NCBI GenBank assembly: GCA_964599275.1 | Contig: CAZRFK010000070.1 | Coordinates: 1-10,221 of the forward strand | DNA: 10,221 nt | Source: PUMD01 sp964599275 | Lineage (GTDB): Bacteria > Bacillota > Sulfobacillia > SLMV01 | Direction: 5' to 3' | The notes under the pieces: model-generated | Databases searched by the model: none | What the model was told of the DNA's origin: nothing | The model's input: the letters and a program-made list of their open reading frames with translations, nothing else | Made by a program: the position numbers and the translations under genes | In this document: positions 1-7,143 of the stretch, one piece after another | Layout: every line of letters begins with the position of its first letter | Position numbering within the stretch: the first letter of the stretch is position 1

Positions 1-10
1 AGAGAAAATA

Positions 11-550
11 CTATTTGGTGTGCCGATCCGCCACATTCGAAGCGCCAAATGAATCGGGTTTGATTTTTGCGTCAAACCCACTTCCTGTTACCATACCCAC
101 TACTTCCCGAATGAGTTCACTGGTTCGACCTCGAGGCCCCACATCCAAATGAATCTCGACATCTAAAGAAGAGTGGCCATTTTCCGCCAATCGTCCAGCC
201 AAAAGCCCGGCAAGATGCAGGCTCAGCGATGCCTCGTAGAAAATTTTCTGCCTCAAACTACTCAATTTTCGGTGGTACTGCCTTTGATAAAAATATCGGG
301 CTCCCTTCCCCTGACGGTGTATGATCACTGCGGTTACAAAACAAATCCGATTACCTATCTGAGAATCAGACCCGACAATGATTTTGTAACTGGCATCACT
401 CTGGCTGTCCATAAAATCGATAATATCATCAAACATACTATCAAAGCTCATGGGGCCCTTGGTGGGACTGATAAACTCACTCAGCTCCATCTCCGTAACA
501 CGGTCAGGCGAAACAGTTTTTGAGGATGAACTGGCAGTATTTTTGTTCAT
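11..550 (-). CDS. YkuK-family (DUF458) RNase H-like protein
   Basis: A 179-residue protein resembling Bacillus subtilis YkuK (DUF458), a family with an RNase H-like fold and no settled function. Family-typical blocks are IVGSDSQ (58-64), E106 in the central helix, HLDVG (134-138) and the strongly conserved end, from VVGMVTGSGF (150-159) through IKPDSFGASNVADRHTK (163-179). D62, E106, D136 and D175 are plausible metal-binding acids of an RNase H site; that assignment is inference. The first ~25 residues are Ser/Thr-rich and probably disordered. The ATG at 550 follows an AGGGGG ribosome site at 559-554, only three bases away. The gene lies 160 bases downstream of rsmA with its own candidate promoter, so it may be a separate unit. 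It ends in TAG ten bases before the window edge, so it is complete. Nuclease activity is not proven for the family. Confidence 0.85.
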   Translation of the reverse strand: MNKNTASSSSKTVSPDRVTEMELSEFISPTKGPMSFDSMFDDIIDFMDSQSDASYKIIVGSDSQIGNRICFVTAVIIHRQGKGARYFYQRQYHRKLSSLRQKIFYEASLSLHLAGLLAGRLAENGHSSLDVEIHLDVGPRGRTSELIREVVGMVTGSGFDAKIKPDSFGASNVADRHTK

Positions 551-596
551 TTTCCCCCTCTTTTCTGCCCTGATTTATCCCATCGTAGTCACGATT

Positions 597-602
597 ATTA
601 TA
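597..602 (-). promoter_or_regulatory. candidate -10 element for the ykuK-like gene
   Basis: The minus strand reads TATAAT, a perfect sigma-A -10 box, 47 bases upstream of the ykuK-like ATG. The matching -35 is poor (TTCAAG at 17-base spacing). A good TTGACA lies further up but is 34 bases away, too far to pair with it. The box supports independent transcription of this gene, but the weak -35 keeps the call tentative. Confidence 0.4.
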
Positions 603-631
603 CACGGATATGTCTCCTACTTGAAGTATAA

Positions 632-709
632 CTAACTGTCAACGTCTGCAAGTTTCGGCTGAATTGCCCTGATGCCAACACCTGACCCTATGGCTCCAAT
701 GATGATCAG
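632..709 (-). CDS. possible 25-codon hydrophobic small ORF
   Basis: Directly after the rsmA stop the minus strand has an open frame of 25 codons starting at CTG (709-707) and ending in TAG (634-632). An AAGGA motif (720-716), lying within the last codons of rsmA, sits six bases before the CTG, which is ideal ribosome-site spacing. The peptide begins MIIIGAIGSGVGIRAIQPKL if CTG is read as Met: a short hydrophobic Ile/Gly stretch followed by a polar tail. I do not recognise it. It could be a real leaderless small membrane peptide, a remnant of a decayed gene, or chance. CTG is a rare start codon, so confidence is low. Confidence 0.2.
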   Translation of the reverse strand: MIIIGAIGSGVGIRAIQPKLADVDS

Positions 710-711
710 CT

Positions 712-1593
712 TTATTCCTTGAAGTTATTTTCGTACTCAAGGGCCAGCTCAATGTATTTATCCATGTCCAAAGATTCTCCACGTATCCTCGGATCTATTT
801 CACATGCTTGCAGCATCCTGTCTATTTCTTCTTTTGTTAAATCTGGTGTTTGGGCCTGACTCAGAGCATTACGTATAGTTTTCCGTCGCCAATTAAGTGC
901 AGCCCTCACTAGAGAAATAAAATGCTCAAATTCGACTCCTGGGAGAGGTTTTCTCGGACTCATTTTTACAATCGAGGAGTGGACTTCCGGGGGCGGCCAA
1001 AAACAGGAAGGACTGACCTGATGAACCATCTTTACCTCTGCCCAGAAACGAATTGCGAGGGTCAGAGTCCCATAACTTTTGTTTCCTGGTTCTGAGGTGA
1101 GCCGTTGTGCTACCTCACGCTGCAGCATGAAAACACCTGATCTCCAGTTAATGTCAGATGTCAGTAAATTATTAATAATAGGAGGGCCCGCACTGTAAGG
1201 CAAATTACCGAAAACCACAATCTCCTCTTGATCCGGAATTAGCTCGTGCCACTTTAACTTCCGGGCATCATCAACAACAAGTTCTACATTGTCGTAACCT
1301 TGCAGCACTTCTCCAAATATCGGCTGCAGGCCCCGGTCTATTTCAACTGCAACAACCTTACGGTATTTGTGTGCAAGAGGTAAAGTTAGTACACCCGGAC
1401 CCGCTCCAATATCGCATGCCCACAGTTCACCACAAGCCTTGAGGTCAGAACTGGCAGCATCAATGATAATCCCAACAATATTATGATCTATCAGGAAATG
1501 CTGCCCCAGATGCTTTGCTGGCTTTTTCCCATGGCGTTCAAACAGATTCTGTAGAAACGAAACACTTACATAAGGTACAGATTCAGAGCTCAT
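712..1593 (-). CDS. rsmA: 16S rRNA adenine(1518/1519)-N6-dimethyltransferase RsmA (KsgA)
   Basis: RsmA dimethylates the two adjacent adenines in the helix 45 loop of 16S rRNA using S-adenosylmethionine, a late step and checkpoint of 30S assembly in the cytoplasm. The 293 residues are slightly longer than the E. coli enzyme (about 270). Motifs in order are the family N-terminus KHLGQHFL (27-34), the SAM-binding loop DIGAGPG (61-67), acidic E83 at the end of beta-2, a DD pair (107-108), and the catalytic NLPY (129-132). A Rossmann methyltransferase core is followed by the small helical C-terminal domain. A GTG at 1608 would extend the protein by five residues, but the ATG at 1593 has AAAGGA just upstream, so I use it. 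It overlaps the end of tatD by 11 bases, implying translational coupling. No ribonuclease M5 gene lies between tatD and rsmA, unlike the Bacillus order. Confidence 0.97.
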   Translation of the reverse strand: MSSESVPYVSVSFLQNLFERHGKKPAKHLGQHFLIDHNIVGIIIDAASSDLKACGELWACDIGAGPGVLTLPLAHKYRKVVAVEIDRGLQPIFGEVLQGYDNVELVVDDARKLKWHELIPDQEEIVVFGNLPYSAGPPIINNLLTSDINWRSGVFMLQREVAQRLTSEPGNKSYGTLTLAIRFWAEVKMVHQVSPSCFWPPPEVHSSIVKMSPRKPLPGVEFEHFISLVRAALNWRRKTIRNALSQAQTPDLTKEEIDRMLQACEIDPRIRGESLDMDKYIELALEYENNFKE

Positions 1594-2383
1594 TGGAAGT
1601 CCTTTCACCCACTTCTATATTGAAAAACTTCTCTGCGTTCTCGGTGGTGCGCTCAGCTATGGTTTCGATATTTTCATCACGCAGTCTAGCAATACGCCGA
1701 GCAACATGCTGCAGATATGCCGGCTCATTGCGTCGGCCGCGCTGGGGGTGCGGAGACAAATATGGACAATCAGTTTCCAGTACCAATCTATCCAGTGGAA
1801 CCTCCAGGGCTACTTCATGAGTCTTTTTTGCATTCGAGAAAGTAACTACGCCTCCTAGAGCCAAAAAATAGCCCCGTTCAACTGCATCCCGCATCATCGG
1901 TATGTCTCCCGGAAAACAGTGCATCAGGACGGGGTAATCAGCAGGAGCAAGGTCTTTCAGAATGGCATAACAATCCTCATCGGCTTCGCGGCAGTGAACT
2001 ACCACCGGATAGTCCTTTTTGACCGCCAGTTTCAGCAGCGAACGAAAAACCTGACGCTGCTGTGCAGGCTGAGAATAATTATGATAATAATCCAGCCCAA
2101 TTTCCCCCACTGCTACTACTTCTTTGTGAGCGTCAAGCAAATCTTTCAACCAGACAAAGTCACTGTCCAGGTAATGTGATGCTGCATGAGGATGAACGCC
2201 CACCGCCGCCCACATATCATCATATTGCTGTGCAAGTTGAACCGAAGTTTTCGATCGTCTGCGGTCAATTCCCACATTGATGATCCCCTTCACCGAACCG
2301 CTCCGAGCACGTTTTATGCACTCGGCGCGGTCGGCATTGAAGCGGGAATCATCCAGATGAGCATGAGTATCAACCAGAACCAT
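1583..2383 (-). CDS. tatD: TatD-family metal-dependent DNase
   Basis: A 266-residue TIM-barrel hydrolase of the TatD/YabD family, metal-dependent deoxyribonucleases linked to DNA turnover and quality control. The metal ligands are all visible: HAH in DTHAHLD (H7, H9), E94 in AVGEIGLDYY, H130 in VVVHCREAD, H155 in LMHCFPGD, and D205 in LETDCPYLSP. The length matches the family. The chosen ATG at 2383 shares one base with the metG stop codon (TGATG arrangement), so it is read by re-initiation; a TTG one codon earlier is possible but less likely. Its 3' end overlaps rsmA by 11 bases. It is therefore the middle gene of a tight metG-tatD-rsmA operon. In Bacillus this enzyme is also next to metS, which supports the assignment. 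The natural substrate is not fixed by sequence. Confidence 0.95.
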   Translation of the reverse strand: MVLVDTHAHLDDSRFNADRAECIKRARSGSVKGIINVGIDRRRSKTSVQLAQQYDDMWAAVGVHPHAASHYLDSDFVWLKDLLDAHKEVVAVGEIGLDYYHNYSQPAQQRQVFRSLLKLAVKKDYPVVVHCREADEDCYAILKDLAPADYPVLMHCFPGDIPMMRDAVERGYFLALGGVVTFSNAKKTHEVALEVPLDRLVLETDCPYLSPHPQRGRRNEPAYLQHVARRIARLRDENIETIAERTTENAEKFFNIEVGERTSNEL

Positions 2384-4347
2384 CAACTTACCCGGCTTCC
2401 CGGCGGCATGGTCTCGGCTACAGTGACCAAACTCATGCCATCTTCATCCTCGGCTGCCAGAATCATCCCTTCTGACTTCACACCAAACAGAGTTGTCGGT
2501 TCCATATTGGCAACAACAATGACCTGCTCATCGATGATTTCCTCAGGTGAATAATGGTTAGCAATACCTGCAACAACCTGACGCAGCTCCCCGTATCCTA
2601 TATTGACTACTACCCTGAGCAGCCTGTCCGCGTCTTCTATGTGTTCTGCCTCAACAATTCTACCAACTACCAGTTCGACATCCGTGAAAGTATCGTAATC
2701 TATTGCCGGAAGATGTTCTATTTCTTCCTGGACATCTTTTTCTGTCATATCTTGTAACGCCTCCTCAGGATCAATTCTTGGGAATAGAGGTTCACCTCTA
2801 TTAATAGAAACTCCAGACGGCAGCTCACCCCAGATCAGATCATCCCAACTGGTCTCCTGTATCGAAGTATCTGATGAATCAAGCCCCAGCTGACGCCAAA
2901 TCTCACCAGGAGCATCCAACAAATAGGGTCGCATTACAATGGCCAAAATGCGCAGAACTTCTGCCAAATTGTAAAGTACCGTGTCTCTGCGACGCCTGGA
3001 TTCCTCGTCCCCTTCCAAACTCCAGGGAGCACATTCATCAACGTATTTATTAGCCGAGCCCACCAGCTTCCATATGTGTTCCAACGAAGCATCAATGTGA
3101 TAGTTTTTCAGGGCCTCCTCGGCTCCTTCAACTGCTTGCTGTGCCACCTTTTTCAGCTGCCGGTCAACTTCCGGAATCTGTCCATGCTCCAGTTCCTGCG
3201 GTTTAGGAATTGTACCGTCACAATACTTGTTGAGCATTGCCGTCACACGGCTCAACAAGTTACCCAGGTCGTTAGCCAAATCAACATTGGTTCTATCTAT
3301 TAATGCCCTCTCTGTATACCGCCCATCAGCTCCAAAAGGGATTTCTCTCAAAAGGAAATACCTGACTGCATCCCTTCCGTATTTCTCACTCAAGACGAGT
3401 GGGTCGACAACATTACCGCGTGATTTGGACATCTTCTCCCCACCCAAAGTCAGCCATCCATGGCCGAATATCTGGTCGGGAAGAGGGAGATCCAGAGCCA
3501 TCAGAATTATGGGCCATATTACGCAGTGAAATCGAAGTATTTCCTTACCTATCAGGTGCACATCAGCCGGCCACCATTTATTAAACTCTTCGGAGTCGCC
3601 TTCACCTCCATAACCAATCGCGCTTATGTAGTTACATACGGCATCGAACCACACATAAACGACGTATTCGGAGTCAAATGGTACTGTAATCCCCCAATTA
3701 AGAGCATTTCGCTGTCGGCTGACACACATATCTTCCAGTCCACTGTTTAGAAAGCTGATCACTTCATTCCGCCGGGTTTCCGGTTGGATGAAATCATCAT
3801 TATTTTCAATGTGGTTCAGCAGAGCATCTGAATAACGAGTCAAGCGCAAAAAATAAGCATCTTCCTCAACCCAGGAAACCTCCCGGTTACAATCGGGGCA
3901 TTTTCCGTCCTCTAGTTTACTCTCCAGCCAAAAGCTTTCGCAGGGTGTACAATACCATCCCTCGTAAGTGGAGAGATAGATGTCTTCCTGATCATGCAGT
4001 TTTGCGAATATATCCTGGACCGTCTGACGATGCTGCTTGTCAGTGGTACGAACAAAGTAATCGTAACTGATACCAAGTTCGGCCCACAATGATTTAATCC
4101 AGTCTACCATGTCGTCAACGAACTCCTGTGGCTCAATTTCCTGTTCTGCAGCTGCCTGTTGAATTTTCTGACCGTGCTCATCGGTGCCGGTCAGGTAAAA
4201 GACATCTTTCCCCTGCAAGCGATTAAAACGAGCAAGAGCATCAGCTGCCACAGTAGTATAAGTGTGACCTATGTGAAGTTTGCTGTCGGGATAATATATG
4301 GGGGTTGTAATATGAAATTTATCGCCATTGTTTCGCACCCCAGACAT
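2383..4347 (-). CDS. metG: methionyl-tRNA synthetase with C-terminal tRNA-binding domain
   Basis: Charges tRNA-Met with methionine at the cost of ATP; it is essential for initiation and elongation. The 654 residues carry HIGH (25-28) and KMSKS (305-309), the class I catalytic signatures. Four cysteines in two CxxC pairs (C133/C136 and C150/C153) sit in the connective peptide and form a single zinc knuckle. A helical anticodon-binding domain follows, and from about residue 550 a Trbp111-like OB-fold with VELVVGRIVEAEHI and GVKSEGMIL, which aids dimerisation and tRNA binding. This is the long Firmicute form. A TTG at 4368 could add seven residues, but the ATG at 4347 has a GGGAGG ribosome site nine bases upstream. 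It is the first gene after the T-box leader, so it is induced when uncharged tRNA-Met accumulates. It overlaps tatD by one base. Confidence 0.98.
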   Translation of the reverse strand: MSGVRNNGDKFHITTPIYYPDSKLHIGHTYTTVAADALARFNRLQGKDVFYLTGTDEHGQKIQQAAAEQEIEPQEFVDDMVDWIKSLWAELGISYDYFVRTTDKQHRQTVQDIFAKLHDQEDIYLSTYEGWYCTPCESFWLESKLEDGKCPDCNREVSWVEEDAYFLRLTRYSDALLNHIENNDDFIQPETRRNEVISFLNSGLEDMCVSRQRNALNWGITVPFDSEYVVYVWFDAVCNYISAIGYGGEGDSEEFNKWWPADVHLIGKEILRFHCVIWPIILMALDLPLPDQIFGHGWLTLGGEKMSKSRGNVVDPLVLSEKYGRDAVRYFLLREIPFGADGRYTERALIDRTNVDLANDLGNLLSRVTAMLNKYCDGTIPKPQELEHGQIPEVDRQLKKVAQQAVEGAEEALKNYHIDASLEHIWKLVGSANKYVDECAPWSLEGDEESRRRRDTVLYNLAEVLRILAIVMRPYLLDAPGEIWRQLGLDSSDTSIQETSWDDLIWGELPSGVSINRGEPLFPRIDPEEALQDMTEKDVQEEIEHLPAIDYDTFTDVELVVGRIVEAEHIEDADRLLRVVVNIGYGELRQVVAGIANHYSPEEIIDEQVIVVANMEPTTLFGVKSEGMILAAEDEDGMSLVTVAETMPPGSRVS

Positions 4348-4380
4348 AACATCTCGCCTCCCTCTCAAGTGCTAGTACTT

Positions 4381-4414
4381 GTAAAAAACAAAAATCCCGC
4401 CTCACAGAGGCGGG
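4381..4414 (-). terminator. T-box intrinsic terminator
   Basis: The minus strand forms CCCGCCTC, a three-base TGT loop and GAGGCGGG (4414-4396), an eight-pair GC-rich stem followed by ATTTTTGTTTTTT (4395-4383). This is a textbook Rho-independent terminator 35-50 bases before the metG start. Its left arm reuses bases needed by the antiterminator, so the two structures exclude each other. It stops metG transcription when tRNA-Met is charged. Confidence 0.95.
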
Positions 4415-4640
4415 GGACCGCGGTACCACTCTGTTTCATTCCAGCTTCACAACTGAAACCTCGCCGGAGCACATGACTCCGCAAGACACGATAACGGGTG
4501 AAACCGTGAGCACCTACGTCTATTCGATGCTCAGCTCAAGGGCCATCTTCATTCTGCACCAGACCACCGGCTTACACCAGATCCGGCTCGCTGAGGGTCC
4601 ATCACAGAAGTACTCCTCCCTCTCATCACTTTAAAAATAT
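4381..4640 (-). promoter_or_regulatory. methionine T-box riboswitch leader of metG
   Basis: An RNA leader that senses uncharged tRNA-Met directly. The T-box itself, AGAGTGGTACCGCGG, is at 4432-4418. The antiterminator can be drawn exactly: ACAGAG (4434-4429) pairs with CTCTGT (4409-4404), the seven-base bulge is TGGTACC (4428-4422), and GCGG (4421-4418) pairs with CCGC (4413-4410). The bulge UGGU is complementary to a tRNA acceptor end ACCA, fitting tRNA-Met with discriminator A. Stem I carries the conserved distal AGCGAGCC...GTAAGCCGG element (4592-4566). The specifier ATG is most likely at 4546-4544, within GAAGATGGCCC; another ATG lies six bases upstream (4552-4550). Stem III ends in the common CCGTTATCGTG (4496-4486 region). 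Stem I boundaries are approximate. Confidence 0.95.
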
Positions 4641-4676
4641 GATCCTCATCATACCACATATTAAAGGGCAGCTAAC

Positions 4677-4705
4677 AATATAAACCCTTCACTATCTGTC
4701 GTCAA
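4677..4705 (-). promoter_or_regulatory. sigma-A promoter of the metG T-box operon
   Basis: The minus strand has TTGACG (4705-4700), a 17-base spacer and TATATT (4682-4677), five of six matches at each box with ideal spacing. Transcription would start near 4670, about 30 bases before stem I of the T-box. A second candidate -10, TGGTATGAT (extended type, hexamer at 4653-4648), lies downstream with a weak TTGTTA 19 bases above it and could be an alternative start. No terminator separates this promoter from the nitroreductase stop at 4726, so read-through is possible. Confidence 0.65.
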
Positions 4706-4725
4706 GCATTACCCCCTTGCACAGT

Positions 4726-5505
4726 TCAGTCTGCTCCCGGATAACCCACAGGAATCAGATAAAGAGGCTCTTCTTCGTCCGGCATTTTGACAATCTCTCC
4801 TACTTCATCTTCATCGAATGCACCTATAACAACCATACCTAATCCCAGGGATTCAGCCTGTAAATAGATGTTTTGTGCTGCATGCCCAGCTTCCATATGC
4901 ACGTATCTGATCCCTCGTTCGCCGTATCTCGAAGTTGTCCGCTCATAAACCCCCGAAACAATTATTAACGCCGGTGCCTGTTTAACAGGTGCCTGACGGA
5001 GAGCCGCTTGGAACAGATCTGTCCTGATATCCTCGTCGTCTACTGGATACAAAGCATGATCTTCATTATTGTATTTAAAAACACCGCTGGGCAATTCATC
5101 AATATTTCCGGATACAACATAAAACTCTAGAGGGTAGGTAGCACCTGCTGAAGGAGTTGTCCGGAATCCTTTTTCTTCATCTGTAATTCCTGCAGCTGCC
5201 CACAGAAGTTGTCCGATTTGTCTGACTCCAAGCGGTCTATCTGCGTAATTTCGCACGGATCTCCTTTGAAGCAGCGCCTGTTCAACATTAATTCCTTCCT
5301 CGGCAGGATCTGGAAGATGCACCTCAAAATCGAATTCTTTATTTATGTCCTCAGAGTATTCCGAATAGCTCTCCTCCTGATTGATTGTGTGTTCCAATAA
5401 ATCAGGGTCCTGTTGTCCCGGTAAAAGACTTATCGCATAAGTTACCATTCCCAAGCAAACGATAATCACCAGGAAAGGTAGAACATGTTTTTTCACGACT
5501 AGCAT
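4726..5505 (-). CDS. membrane-anchored or exported SagB-type nitroreductase-fold flavoprotein
   Basis: A 259-residue protein with an FMN-dependent nitroreductase/SagB-type dehydrogenase domain at about 72-259. Characteristic blocks are RRSVRNY (81-87, FMN phosphate binding), PSAGATYPLE (118-127), EAGHAAQN (205-212) and IPVGYP (251-256). The N-terminus has KK at 5-6, then a hydrophobic run of about 20 residues (8-28), then a very acidic linker (30-70). By the positive-inside rule the flavin domain would lie outside the membrane, either anchored or after cleavage near TYA-IS. There is no lipobox cysteine. ATG 5505 is chosen over GTG 5517 because AAAGG lies five bases before it. SagB enzymes often oxidise azolines in peptide toxins, but no YcaO, docking or precursor peptide gene is nearby, so the substrate is unknown. 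It is divergent from trkH. Confidence 0.85.
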   Translation of the reverse strand: MLVVKKHVLPFLVIIVCLGMVTYAISLLPGQQDPDLLEHTINQEESYSEYSEDINKEFDFEVHLPDPAEEGINVEQALLQRRSVRNYADRPLGVRQIGQLLWAAAGITDEEKGFRTTPSAGATYPLEFYVVSGNIDELPSGVFKYNNEDHALYPVDDEDIRTDLFQAALRQAPVKQAPALIIVSGVYERTTSRYGERGIRYVHMEAGHAAQNIYLQAESLGLGMVVIGAFDEDEVGEIVKMPDEEEPLYLIPVGYPGAD

Positions 5506-5535
5506 CACACCTTTCACAAATAGAAAGTGGTTCTC

Positions 5536-5573
5536 GGACAGGATGAGTAGTTATTCACTGACACTGACTGTCC
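5536..5573. repeat. inverted repeat between the nitroreductase and trkH genes
   Basis: GGACAG (5536-5541) and CTGTCC (5568-5573) are perfect six-base arms around a 26-base centre, in the 109-base space between the divergent start codons. It could be a regulator site or could fold in the trkH leader. Six-base arms this far apart can arise by chance. I found no convincing -35/-10 pair for either gene here. Confidence 0.2.
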
Positions 5574-5614
5574 TTGTTCCAAGACGAAACATTTATTTTT
5601 CATTGGAGGAACCG

Positions 5615-7117
5615 ATGGGAATGCGAAGTCACAACAAGAGACAATCAACGTCCCCCCTACAATCTGTAATTACAAGCTTCGGTACTGTGAGCATGTTCTT
5701 TGCTGTCTGTCTTTTCATCGTGTTGCTGGCAGGACTATTTCTCGACGGCGCTACCCCCGCACTGATTTTGGCTTTTGGTCTTCCGGCCATTGCAATGCTG
5801 CTTCTGGGGATGATCATACGCTTCATCTTTGCTCCCCCGCAATTACACCAGAAAGAAGCCCTGCTGCTCACTGTCTTTTCCTGGAGTTTTCTAACGCTGG
5901 TCGGCGCATTTCCCATCTGGATCCTCGTTGACAGAATAACGTATCTGGATGCAGTTTTCGAGGCCACGGCCGGGCTAACCACTACAGGCATAACTGTCTT
6001 GCAAAACCTGCAGTCACTACCTAGGAGTATTCTCCTATGGCGTTCGACTATGCAGTTTTTGGGCGGCCTGGGTATACTGAGTTTTTTTCTGGCCGTAGCA
6101 TTTCGCAGAGGAGAAGCCCCTTTCCACTTGTTTGTGGCAGAAACATCAAAAATGGATGCACCAAGGCTCACCCCCAATCTGTACAGGTCTGTCAATCTGA
6201 TAGTTTTTATCTATATTACGCTCACAATAGTTTTTGCCGCCCTCTACATGCTTTCAGGTATGAATGCCTTCGATGCGGTAAATCACGCAATGACCTCTAT
6301 ATCAACTGGAGGATTCTCGACTTATGACGCAAATATAGCTCATTTCCGTCATACTGATGTGAACTTCAGTATGCTTCAATGGAGCATGACTTTTGCCATG
6401 CTTGTAGGCGGAATTAGCTTTCTTATACACTTTCGCATTCTCCAGGGTGAACTCCGCAGTTTGTGGGACTCTAGTGAAATGCGCACTTTCTGGGTAATTC
6501 TACTGTTGAGCTTAGCGTTAATAGTCCTTGGAAATTCATTAGATAAATCAACATCAATCACATCATATTCACTGGGCATATCCTTTTTTCAGACAGTATC
6601 TTTACTTACCTCTGCTGGTTACACTATAGAACCGATCAGCTCACAAGTTTTCCCGCATATTGCAAAGATCATCTTTTTACTGCTGATGTTAACTGGGGGA
6701 ATGGCCGGATCTACCAGTGGGGGGGTGAAGGTTTTACGAGTTGTAATTCTATTCCGTGCAGCCAAACTGGAAATTCGCCGTCTTTATACCCCACGGCAAA
6801 CCGTCCACCCTTTAGTGGTAGATCAAAAAATAGTGCCGTCAAAGGAATTTGCCAGGGTGTCAGCGCTGTTGATGTTATGGATGATATTCAGCCTCGCAGG
6901 AACTGCTCTAACTTTACTTCTGACCGAATATAATTTCCTCGGAAGTTTTTCAGGGGCTCTTTCCACCGTCAGCAACATGGGACCAGTATATCTATCAGCT
7001 GATGAAGTCGCCACACTGCCTGCTCCAGTTAAAGTAAGCTATATACTTGCAATGATTTCCGGAAGACTGGAGATTATACCAATAGCACTCTTCGTTTCTC
7101 TGCGTTCATGGCAGTAA
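5615..7117 (+). CDS. trkH: TrkH-family K+ uptake channel subunit
   Basis: The membrane, ion-conducting subunit of a Trk/Ktr-type potassium uptake system. The 500 residues contain about ten hydrophobic segments arranged as four M1-P-M2 repeats. The selectivity-filter loops are visible: TTTGI (122-126), STGGF (230-234), TSAGY (332-336) and SNMGP (453-457), each supplying a glycine. The intramembrane gating loop GGMAGSTSGGVK (361-372) and the C-terminal SGRLEIIP (482-489) are typical of TrkH. The length fits TrkH better than the shorter KtrB (about 450). An upstream ATG at 5543 is in frame, but the ATG at 5615 has GGAGG five bases before it and puts the N-terminus at the usual place. The regulatory partner follows after 26 bases on the same strand. 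Filter residues suggest K+, possibly with some Na+ conduction, which sequence cannot settle. Confidence 0.95.
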   Translation: MGMRSHNKRQSTSPLQSVITSFGTVSMFFAVCLFIVLLAGLFLDGATPALILAFGLPAIAMLLLGMIIRFIFAPPQLHQKEALLLTVFSWSFLTLVGAFPIWILVDRITYLDAVFEATAGLTTTGITVLQNLQSLPRSILLWRSTMQFLGGLGILSFFLAVAFRRGEAPFHLFVAETSKMDAPRLTPNLYRSVNLIVFIYITLTIVFAALYMLSGMNAFDAVNHAMTSISTGGFSTYDANIAHFRHTDVNFSMLQWSMTFAMLVGGISFLIHFRILQGELRSLWDSSEMRTFWVILLLSLALIVLGNSLDKSTSITSYSLGISFFQTVSLLTSAGYTIEPISSQVFPHIAKIIFLLLMLTGGMAGSTSGGVKVLRVVILFRAAKLEIRRLYTPRQTVHPLVVDQKIVPSKEFARVSALLMLWMIFSLAGTALTLLLTEYNFLGSFSGALSTVSNMGPVYLSADEVATLPAPVKVSYILAMISGRLEIIPIALFVSLRSWQ

Positions 7118-7143
7118 TTAAGCGCAAAACAGGGGAGGAAATT

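Noticed and set aside
597..643. TTGACA (643-638 region) paired with TATAAT (602-597) as one strong promoter
   Set aside because: The two boxes are 34 bases apart, about twice the workable spacing, so only the -10 box is kept.
1515..1820. A plus-strand open frame crossing the tatD/rsmA junction
   Set aside because: Both minus-strand genes here have full catalytic motifs, and this frame has no recognisable motif or ribosome site.
4726..5505. Azoline (thiazole/oxazole) peptide biosynthesis cluster around the SagB-type gene
   Set aside because: No YcaO, E1-like protein, precursor peptide or ABC exporter is present on either side; the neighbours are metG and trkH.
5629..6195. A 188-codon open frame on the minus strand opposite trkH
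   Set aside because: It lies wholly inside trkH, whose filter motifs are intact, has no ribosome site, and its translation is low-complexity and unlike any family I know. It is a shadow of the real gene.
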